DNA from: Prorocentrum cordatum
Lineage: Eukaryota > Sar > Dinophyceae > Prorocentrales > Prorocentraceae
DNA: 64,000 nucleotides
Reading direction: 5' to 3'
Assembly: GCA_963575745.1 (NCBI GenBank)
Contig: CAUYUJ010007224.1
Span: 290,001-354,000, forward strand
Under the pieces are notes generated by a model. The model worked only from the letters and a program-made list of their open reading frames with translations. It was not told the origin of the DNA and made no database searches. Position numbers and translations under genes: made by a program. Shown piece by piece: positions 42,301-53,000 of this stretch; within the stretch, counting starts at the first letter, position 1, and every line of letters begins with the position of its first letter.

Positions 42301-43704
42301 CACAAGGACTGCGCGAGGGGCCAAGGGCCAAGGGGCCCGCGGCAAACGGTCAAGCGCCAGGGGCAAGCAGGCATGCAATGGGCAGGGGGGCAGGGGCATG
42401 TGGGAGGTGGGCCCCCCCCCGCCCTTGGGCCCCTAGGCCCTAGGCCCTAGGCCCTAGGCCCCTAGGCCCTAGGCCCCAAGGCCCTGGGCCCCTAGGCCCA
42501 TGGCCCAAGGCCCAAGGACCAAGGCCGTAGCCGTAGCCCCTATTCCCTAGTCACTGCACTTCCCGCTTCCCCACTCCGCTTTTCCGCCAACTCCCCCGTG
42601 CCCTTTGCCCTTTGCCTCTCTCGTGCTTATGCGCTCATGCATCTCCGCTCCAGCTCCGAGGATGCGAGACCTGTCTTCGAGTACATCCAGTATTTGCGCA
42701 ATCCGAACGCCCCCAAACCCAAGCTGGTTATCCTGGAGAATGTGGGGGGCATGCTTGCGCCGTTCCGGAACCCGAAGTTCAGTGAGTTCAAGTGCCCGTT
42801 GGACTACCTCATGCGGGGCACCTCCTGCATCGCCGACCCGAAGACCAAGAAGAATAAACCCTTCAAGCACGGTTTGGAGTTCTTGCCAGATTACAAGGCT
42901 ACCTACTTCACTTTAGACGCGAGGACGGCTGGTCTCCCCATGCGCCGCCGGCGCGTGTTCATCTTGCTTGTTCGGGTAGACGTCCTGGAGGCTGCGGAAG
43001 TGGACATCAGCTTCGCTGCAGCGCTTGTCGCACATATCAAGACGCGCCCGATTGAGCGGAAGCCGATCGACGACTTCATTACCCCAGAGATGGTGTTACC
43101 CAGCTCATACAAGAAGGTGAAGGAGGACAGGCAGAGGCTCACAGTGAAAGGATGGGAGAAGATCAACGCCGCCAGGTCAAAAAAAGGCATGAAGCTGTTG
43201 AAGCTGCCCAATGGCAAGAAGGTTGGACAGACTGGCGTCTCGCTGTTCGGCAAGTCCGCCTCGAAGGAGGTGTTGAACCAGATGTCTGAACGGGAGGTGG
43301 AGTCCATCAACTTCGTCTACGAGCGCCTTGGCATTGGCAATATCCCGGACGAACTCACTATCAATATTAATGAGAGCACGGGTCGAAACACGACTGGGGT
43401 CGGCAACATCCGCATGTCGACTGGTTCCAGGATCTGGTACAAGAAGGGCAACTGCTTGCTCAACCATGCCACCATATTCAAGATCTTCGGCTGGGACCCG
43501 GCGACGATTACGATCCCCGACGGCGTGTTCCCCACCGCCCTCAAGCGCCTTCAGGGGAACATGATCGCGATCCCCACCATTGGGACCGCCCTGATCGTGG
43601 CCATCGCCTTCTTGCCCGAGCTGTCGGAGTGGCGCAAGGGCCACCCCCTGAACCCCAACAAGGGCAAGCGCGTGGTCAGCCAGGCCGAGTGCGTGGGCGT
43701 CTAG
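38907..43704 (+). CDS. Gene 3: C5 cytosine DNA methyltransferase-like protein
   Basis: Exons: 38,907-about 39,350; 40,361-40,547; 41,953-42,312; 42,661-43,704; further small exons may be missed between the first two. The N-terminus is acidic (Glu/Ser/Asp-rich). The catalytic region has the order expected for C5 methyltransferases: motif I-like IATGFSGSDAPVKAL (AdoMet binding), motif IV PCTPFS with the catalytic Cys at 42,241, motif VI LENV at about 42,733, motif VIII-like PMRRRRVF, a variable target-recognition stretch, and a motif X-like QGNMIAIP. In the known family the enzyme transfers a methyl group from AdoMet to cytosine C5. No replication-targeting or chromo domain is visible. Dinoflagellate genomes are heavily methylated, so a nuclear role is plausible. 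The last two introns are phase 0. One frame break is suspected near 39,150. Confidence 0.75.
40361..40547 (+). CDS. Gene 3 exon 2
   Basis: Begins CCCCAG|GTCC and encodes 62 residues: an acidic DGDSDYCSDSFASDDESEGE stretch, then YSKIVEFCEGAPEQWVSSVQ. The donor CACC|GTGGAC is phase 0, matching the next exon. The intron to 41,952 carries GGA-rich and AGGGCC-type repeats. Confidence 0.55.
41953..42312 (+). CDS. Gene 3 exon 3, methyltransferase motifs I-IV
   Basis: Begins CGCAG|GACA. It encodes 120 residues from DNKLSIATGFSGSDAPVKAL through CSCCGPFKVC to VVGFPCTPFSALN. The catalytic Cys codon is at 42,241-42,243. The donor CTGC|GCGAGG is GC and phase 0. Confidence 0.8.
42313..42660 (+). other. 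Gene 3 intron with GGCCCTA palindromic repeat
   Basis: 348 bp, GC donor and CCGAG|GATG acceptor. About 42,420-42,520 consists of GGCCCTAGGCCC- and CCCAAGGCCC-type units, which are self-complementary (CCTAGG cores) and could form a cruciform or RNA hairpin. Confidence 0.65.
42661..43704 (+). CDS. Gene 3 last exon, motifs VI-X
   Basis: Encodes 347 residues from DARPVFEYIQYLRNP. Motif VI is KLVILENVGG, motif VIII-like LPMRRRRVFIL, then a target-recognition region of about 180 residues, and the motif X-like LQGNMIAIPTIGTALIVAIA. Stop TAG at 43,702. This is the best-preserved coding stretch among the genes of the window, with no frame break. Confidence 0.8.
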   Translation, partial: DARPVFEYIQYLRNPNAPKPKLVILENVGGMLAPFRNPKFSEFKCPLDYLMRGTSCIADPKTKKNKPFKHGLEFLPDYKATYFTLDARTAGLPMRRRRVFILLVRVDVLEAAEVDISFAAALVAHIKTRPIERKPIDDFITPEMVLPSSYKKVKEDRQRLTVKGWEKINAARSKKGMKLLKLPNGKKVGQTGVSLFGKSASKEVLNQMSEREVESINFVYERLGIGNIPDELTININESTGRNTTGVGNIRMSTGSRIWYKKGNCLLNHATIFKIFGWDPATITIPDGVFPTALKRLQGNMIAIPTIGTALIVAIAFLPELSEWRKGHPLNPNKGKRVVSQAECVGV

Positions 43705-46163
43705 GTCGAAGGCTCAGGGTGAAATGCGATAGTTGAGACAGGGTGACAATTTCAACTCTCGACCCTCGACCCACAACCCACAACCAACGAACAACTCAGA
43801 GCTCAGAAGCCCAGAACCTCAGATCACGCAATACCCAATACCCAAAATCCACTGCCGGTATGATCCAACGTCCTACAGGCCAGAAGTTGCAGAGCTACAG
43901 GCATCATGCATTATGCATTATGCATTCTGGACTTCATGGACCCCCTCCCCCAATCCCCAGTCCCCAGTCGCGTCTCGAGTCTCGAGCGAGTCTGAAGGAG
44001 TCGGCACCCTCCCAGGTCCCAAGTCCCAAGTCCCAACTCCTCAAATCCGAACTCCCAACTCTTTGGTCCTCAATCCTAAGTCCCGTTGTAGGTTTGATGT
44101 TTAATGTTTAATGTTTAATGTTTAATTGCGTGACGAGGATGGAGGATGGAGGATGGGGTGCCACTTCCAATTTCCACTTGGCATTTGGCATTGGGTTCGG
44201 CGTTCAGCGTTCAGTGCGTCTCCCTCCCACCTCCTCTCCCCCTGCCCCCTGCCCCCTGCTCCACTGCTCCCCTGCTCTCCCCATCCTCTCGTTCTCTCGT
44301 TCTCTCGTTCTCCCCTTCTCCCCTCTCCCCTCATCCCTCACCCCTCCGCATCTGCAGTCGATTCCTCGATTCAATGCATGCCCGCTTGTCGCGTGTGTCC
44401 TGTGCGATCCGGGCCGGGGGTCCGGGGGCGGGGGGCAGGGGGCAGGGGGCAGCTGGGCAGCTGTGGCCGAGGGCCGAGCATACACGCACACACACATCAT
44501 GCAACACACACGCATCTGAATATCTGAATTGTGTTGTTGGGAAGTGGGTCGCCCGAAAGATTTGCTGCTGCTGCATGCAGTATGCAGTCTGCAGTCTGCA
44601 GTCTGCAATCCGCCGGCCCCGCAATCTGCTATGCATTTGCACACCTGCAAGCCTGCAAGCCGCAAGCCATCTGGCTTCTTGGCTTCTTGGCTAGTGGCTA
44701 GTCGGCCGCTCGGGCAATGTCCAATCGGTTTGGGGATGGGGGATGGGGGATGGGGGAGCTTGGTGCATTGCGGCATAGTGCCGTAACCCTGGTGCGGCCG
44801 GTCGGCCAGGCGGCCAGGCCGAGCGCGGCGCGCGGGCAATCTGCGACGCCGCGCCGCCCGGTGCAGGGTGCAGGCGCGTGGCTTGATTTTCGACGCTTGC
44901 ATGTTTGATTCGTTCCGAGACACGATCGAGGAAGGTCGCAATAAAATCCTTTGCGCTTTGCGATCCAGGAGCCAGGGGCCAGGAGCCGGGGGGCCAGGGC
45001 GCCAGTGAAGCATTAGGCATTAGGAATTCGATCTCATTGCTCATAACTCATAGCTCGCAATTATTGCCTCTTGCCTTTTTCTAATCACCGAGGATTGTCC
45101 ATTCCGAAACAACATATCAACAACCAACATGCTTTGAGCTTTGAGTTAGCGGCAAGCGGTTAGCGCCCCCCCATTCCCCCTTCCCCACGGCGGCGGAAAT
45201 GGGAAATTGCTAACATGCTAACAGGGAACTAGGGGCTAAGGGCTAGGGACTAGGGACTAGGGGGCTTGGGGCTCAGAGGGGCTGATGGCCGGTGACAGGT
45301 GGGAAAGGTCTCGGGGCTCGGGGGCCTCATTTCTGGATGTCTGGGGTCTGGGGTCTGGGTCAGCGCAGAGCGCAGAGGGCGTCGGGGCGGGGGGTGGTGG
45401 TTGGGTGGTTTGAGATTTGAAGTGAGAGGGCTTGAGGTTTGGGGTGCGTCGGCGCGTCGGGGCCATGGGGCCATGGGCCACGATACTTGGGGCCCCCAGG
45501 ACCCCAGGACCCCAGAATCAAAGAGCCGGCCAGCGGGGGACGAGAGACGAGAGAAGGCGGGAAGGCATGGGCCGGGCGGCCGGGCCGCCTGCGCCAGGCA
45601 GGGCAAGAGCTCGAGAGCTCGAGCAGGATCTCGAGCGGGCTGTAGCCTGTAGCTCGTAGCTCTGCAGCTGGCAGCTGGCGACCTGGCGGGGGAGATGCGA
45701 GAGAGCGAGAGGCAAAAGCTTGGGGGCCCCGAACTCGGAGTCGAGATTCCAGATCTCAGGTCTCAGGTCTCAGGTCTCCAGCAGAGAGCGGAGATATTGC
45801 GACCCTGCCGTGCCGACTGAGGGCAAAGGGCGAGTGGGGAGTGAGGGGGGCGGAGTGGATGGGGGATGGGCGGCGCGGATGGGGAGGGGAGTGGGGAGAT
45901 CGGAAGGGGGTGGCGAGTGACGAGCGCACAGGAGGCAGGCTGGCAGGAGGGCAGGAGGCAGGAGGCAGAGAGACATAACAATAATATGAACTCAAACTTC
46001 AAACCCAAGACCCAAGACCTCCGACGCTCAGACGCTCCGACCCTCGGACGCTCCTGCGGCAAGCGGGGAATGGAAAGATACTTAGTCGTCTCCTCTCTCC
46101 TCTCTCCTCTTTCTTTTTCTCACTACTCACGCGCATGCACGCTCTCTTTTTTTCCTCTCTCTG

Positions 46164-46201
<38 letters not shown>

Positions 46202-47351
46202 TCTCTCCTCCCCGCCCTGAGACCCTGAGACCTGAGACCTGAGAGCCTGAGAGTCCGCAACTTCCTCATCCACATCATCTCCCCGCGAGCGGGCGAGCGG
46301 GCTCAGAGTTTAGGTGCTCACATGAGCCGAGGAGCCGCTGCGGAAGTGGAAGTCTTCCTCAGCCCGCGGCCCTAGGCTTCTCAGCTTACCATCTTGCTAT
46401 ATTGCTTCTTGCTGCTGCTGCTTGCCCACTTCCCTCTTCCCTCTTCCCTCCCCCCGCATCGTCCCTCCTCCTTCCTCCTCCCTCCTCTCTCTCCCTCGCT
46501 CCCTCTCCCCTCTCCCCATCCGCCATCGACCCTCGTCCCCGACTGCGGTTTGGGGGTCGGGGGTCGGGTCTGGCGCCTGGCGCTGGGCGGCCGGCCGTTT
46601 GGCCGTCTGGCATCTGTGGCTCAATGAGGTCGAGCAAATCAGCAAATCTTGGATCTTGGGTACAACCTAAAACTTGAGGCGTGAGGCTCTCCAGCACATT
46701 GTGCACTGAACTACTAACTACTGAGCGCGTTTCTGACGGGAGCTCGGGAGCTGGGCAGCTGGACGGGGCCCAGGGGCTGGAGGCTCGAGGCCGAGGATCG
46801 CCCCCGCCGTCGCCTGGGGCCTTGGACTTGGACCTTGGATGTCTTGTGTCTTGTCTCTGGTCGGCTGGCGCCTGGGGCCTGGGCGCCTGGGCCCTCGTCG
46901 GGGCGTCGAGCGTCGATCCCGTTCTTTGCCTTTGCCTTGTGAGCTGCAAGTCCAGGATCCAGGGGCCCAGGGTCCAGGGTCCAGGGCAATCCGGCCATCT
47001 TTCGGGCCTCGGGCCTCGGGGTTTCGGCCCAAGGCCCTTGGGCCCTCAGGACTTTTCGGGGCGAGGTGGCGAGGTCAAGGGTCGAGGGCCACGGGCCTCG
47101 TGTCGCGCGGGCCCAGTTCGCGCCCATATTTCATGAGTTTCCTTTCGAAATTACCCCCTGGTCCCTGGCCATCCTGCATCCAATCATCCAACCATCCATG
47201 GCAATTCGGCCACTCACAGCCACCCACTGGCCACTGGCCCATGGCCAGGGCTTGCCGCGCCTTGCAGCCCTGCGCCCTGTCCAGCTGTCCAGCTTCGACG
47301 CTCCGACCCGCGCCCCGACCAGTCGACCAGTCGACAGATCACAAGCGAGAC
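43705..47351. other. Gene 3 to gene 4 spacer
   Basis: No exon recognised. The sequence is a succession of short tandem duplications (GTTTAATGTTTAATGTTTAAT near 44,098, CTGCAGTCTGCAGT near 44,590, AGGTCTCAGGTCTCAGG near 45,758), a TC repeat at about 46,148-46,207 and GGGCC/CCAGG-rich patches. Open frames overlap on both strands without preference. Confidence 0.55.
46148..46207 (+). repeat. (TC)n dinucleotide repeat
   Basis: TCTC/TCTG repeat of about 60 bp, roughly the complement of the GA repeat at 48,362. It has no coding meaning. Confidence 0.9.
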
Positions 47352-48221
47352 ATGTCGGCGGGAAACGGCTCCGACGTCGAGGACGGGCGGGCGGGCAGCA
47401 CATCCCAAGTTTCAAACTCACAGTTGCGCTACTTGCTACTTCGCTGCATCATGTTTACTCTCGGTAGCAGGTGTCAGCCATATTTGTTTTGGGGTTTCGG
47501 AGATAGTGGGTAGTGGCTCTTGGGTCTTGGGCTCTTTGGGTCTTGGGCCTCGGTCCATCTGGGACCTTGGGCGTTCGGCGTTGGGCGCCCCGACGCTCCA
47601 GCGCTCCAACGCCCGGCCGCCCAGGGCCTGTCGGGCCGCGGGGCGCCCCGCCCAGATGCCCAGACGTCAAGGCGACCAGGGTCCAGACCCCGGGCCCAGG
47701 GGCCCAGGGGGATGGGGGATAGGAGATAGGAAATAGGAGGATAGGAGATAAGAAATAAGAGATAATATATGGGAGGGGGAGAAGGATATTTCAATGAGTC
47801 GTATGTGTCGCACCGATAACAAGAGCCCCATATCCCATATAACTACCATATATCTTAGATCTTAGGTATCTTAGGCTCTTAGGTGTTAGGCGTTAGGCGT
47901 TAGGCCTCATAACTCATAACATGAGGAGCATTATCGTCACATGCGCAATTTGCGTTGTTGCAAATGTTGGTTGTTGGTATTTCCGCGCCATCCCCTCGAG
48001 CCCTCGAGGATCTGGCGGGCATGGGGGGCGACGGTGAGACCGATGCGGGCGAGGGGAAGGGCGCTGGCAACTCTTTCGACCTATCGAAGTACGACATCCC
48101 GAGTAGCCCGGAGCTCGAGTGCGTGGGCTGCTCTTTGACCAGCAAGTCCCAGTGCCCCATCGCCGCAGCGCGGATGGAGCCCCCTCGCAGGCGCGGGTGG
48201 GCCCGCACTTCTACGAGGAAG
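47352..48221 (+). CDS. Gene 4: two candidate 5' exons, remainder not found
   Basis: A short exon starting MSAGNGSDVEDG (47,352 to about 47,390) can join in phase to 48,009-48,221, which encodes DLAGMGGDGETDAGEGKG, then SFDLSKYDIPSSPELECVGC and a basic end RGWARTSTRKV. The CxxC pair suggests the start of a small metal-binding domain. The donor AAG|GTCACG at 48,222 is canonical. Alternatively translation starts at ATG 48,021. No later exon is visible; a GA repeat and the copia-like element follow. The function is unrecognised, and the coding call rests mainly on the second exon. Confidence 0.4.
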
Positions 48222-48361
48222 GTCACGGGGGCAGGGGGAGATGGAGGAGTCGAGGAACCCTTGGGCCTTGGGCCTCGGGCCTTGGGCCTTGGGCCTTGGG
48301 CCTCGGGCCTTGGGCCTTGGGGGGGGAGAGAAGAAGTTCAAAACTCAAAGCGGCGGGGGGG

Positions 48362-49866
<1,505 letters not shown>

Positions 49867-50066
49867 TGGCCGTTTGGGCTCAGGTACTGAGTTGGAGCGA
49901 TCGTACCTTGATCGCTTGGGAGGGAAAGATATCCATCTATCCCTCCATCTCTCTACCAACGGATCAGGGGTTCTGTACTCTTGTACTTCAACCCCATACA
50001 CAGGTTATCAGCCCTTTAACGCTCACCTTCACCGACTCGCCCGCGGTGACCTTGCATGCGAGCCCA

Positions 50067-53000
50067 ATGGAGCCGCTTCGGCGCATGCGCCGTAAGGGTT
50101 CCATTGGGGCTTCGCGTCCAAGCTCTCCCATGGCGCGACGGCTCGGTGACGAGTTGGAGAGCATTAGTGCGGACTGTGTTGGTGTCCCCGATACCCCCCC
50201 CCCCAGCTCCCGAGGACCCGAGGCGCGTCTAGCTGCTGAACTTCGCCGCAGCGCCGCCCGCGGGGGGACAGGAGAAGGAGTAGGAACAGGAAGGAAGGAG
50301 TTTCACACGCCGACCTTTGATCCTCCCTCCCCTTCCCCGTCGGGAGCAATCCCAACCGCGTCAGGCGAAAGCCTTACCGGTCTCGATACTCCAGGGCGCT
50401 TCCGCGCTAACCGCCGATGGACCTCAGGTGCTGGAACCCCCAGCCCTGCGACCGTCCCTGTGGCGGAGCACGTAGCTACCTTCGAGGAACTCAGTAGACC
50501 AGTGTCGGCACAGCCACAGACGCGGTACCCCAAGGTATCATCGGATGAGACATCACACACACATGGTCCGAGTCGCAGCTCGTCCGCGCGCAACCGCCGT
50601 GGAGCCCCAGGCCCATGCGGCGAGAGCAGGTCGAGCCCGCGTACTGCCTCTCAGAGGCCATGCACTCCCCGCGACAGGGGACACAGGGAAGCTGACGCTC
50701 CCCACCTCTCCATCTCAGACGACCAGCTGGCGGAGACGTCCGCCGCAGGTGACATAGCTGAGCTCAGAGACCAGGTTGAAACCTTCGTGTCCAGCCAATA
50801 CTCTGGACTACTACAGAGCGTTCAGACGAATGCCACGGATACTGCAGCCATACGCCGCGATCTTGACGGCGCCTTAGGGATCATCGATTCCAGGATCGCC
50901 GAAGATAGACGCATCATAGGAGAACTGCAGTACCAGGTTGATCGTGAGGTGTCACACTCAGGTGAACGAACGGCGATGGTCGAGAACCTGCGCAACTATC
51001 TCGCGCAGATGGAGCAACAACTTGTGATCGTACGCGACACAGGCATTTCTGCGGTCAGGATTTTACACGATGAGATCCACGACCAGCTCCGTAACCGACC
51101 AACCCCAACCGAGGCCACAGACCTCGGCGACGTTCAGTCTCAGATCAATGATCTTCGATCTTACCTAGACCACACTACGGCGACGCTTCGTACCGAAGCA
51201 CACACAAACTCGTCGAACCTGATCGACATGTTGCAGCGTACTGAGAGAGTCATCACTCAAAGGCTTGATGCGACCAACGCTGTCGTGCAGCCACTCGCTA
51301 ACCGGATCTCTGACATAGAGCAGCGTTTCCCTGGTGTACAGGACGCCCTGGCAGAGTTGCGTGTCGGACGAGCCCAGACTGATCAGCTGGATTCTCCTCC
51401 CACGGTTTACGATTTCGCCCGCCTCACTGACAGGTTGCAGGAGGTTGAGAAGGCGGCGGACCACACGCAGTTAGAGCTCTCCCAGGTTATTCATGAAAGA
51501 GATACTGAGAAGGTACGTGTTGAGAGTTATCTCGCACGTCTGGAAAGCGAGGTGGAGGCACAAAGCGCCCGTCTCCGAGCATGCGAGCATCGGCTTGATC
51601 GGTATTCCCAACGGTCTCGGGACACTGATGAGTATACACGCCAAAAGGTGGGTCAAATACAAGAAGACATGACGAGCTGGACGAATCAGCTGATCGACCA
51701 CACTAACGACACCAACATTCACCTTCGACCTGCAGCCGACCCGCACAGGCCGACGGCAGTGTCCGCCGAAGCACCACAAGCTTCAGCAGGACAACAACGA
51801 CGCACATCTCCAGGAGCAGCCTCCGCGGCAGCTTCTGCACAGACACGCCATGTGTCTCCTGTGCGCACAGAACCAACCATCGACGGTGCACCGATACCCT
51901 CACAGCCAGCGTCTGCGGTGTCGGTCCATACTACGACGCCTATCAAGGAGTCAGACACCGTCCGTGTACCTGTCTTGCCTAAGATCACGCAGCTGCTGGA
52001 GTGGCAGCAAAGAGTGCGGAAGAACTTCGGGGCCGCCTCAGGGCGACCATCCAAAGCATACGCCTTCCTATGCGTGGCAGAACAACCCGAATGCACATTC
52101 GAGGATTTACAAGACAGTGGAGACTTTGAGAGCATCGATTGCAAACTCGCAACCGCTCTGAGCGACATCTTATCCTCAGACTTACGCTACCAAATCAGGC
52201 TCATCGAGACCAGAGAGCACAAAGCAGGACGCATGCTCAAAGGACGCCAGATATACTGGCATATCCTACAGTCCTACAAAGTGACAGACGTCGACGACGA
52301 CCTGCACGATTTCGAGCGCCTTAAAGAACTGAGGATGAGAGACGAAGATTTGCAACGTTTCATTACCGATTGGGACGCCTTACTCTTGGAATGCCGAGAA
52401 GTACCCGATCCAAAGATATTGGAATCGCTATTCCGCACACAGATTCGTAGACATGCATGGATGAAACAAGACATGTACGAGTACCAGCGCATGAAGATGA
52501 GCGACCCGAATCGTACCTACGGTTGGCTTCGACAGCGTGTCCTGGACGTACTGGAGATTAAACAATTGGAGAAGAATCAAAACAAGCTACGGTACGAACA
52601 CGAGACACGATCTCAGGTTAACGTGTGCGTTGCATGGAAGAAAGGCAATTGTCGCAATGGTGAACGGTGCAAGGCTTTACATACATATTCCAGGGATTGG
52701 AAGAACAACAAATCTTCCAGAACATCAACGGCTGGTGGCAACCCCCGCCGTAGTATGTCCACTCCTGCGAATCACAAGAAGCCAGCATCAAGGCCGTTCT
52801 GCTTCGATTTTGCCAAGCGCAACACATGTACCAGAGGTGATAAGTGTAACTACCCGCACGTCGCACAGTGCAAGGATTTCGCACAGAACAAGTGCACAAA
52901 AGGCGACAAATGCAAATACGCTCATCTCGCACCTGGTGCAAAGACTCCTGAACGAAGCCCGAGTCGACCACGGACTTCCAGCCAGGACAGCCGTGGCCGA

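Noticed and set aside
47196-47215. Leader-like word upstream of gene 4
   Set aside because: Only about 8 of 14 positions match.
49867-49884. Relict spliced leader upstream of the copia-like element
   Set aside because: It matches 14 of 18 positions, which is close to what chance would give somewhere in 64 kb on two strands. Kept only as a weak note.
50003-50014. tRNA primer-binding site GGTTATCAG near the element's 5' end
   Set aside because: It resembles the initiator-Met type site only with an extra T, and no LTR end lies next to it.
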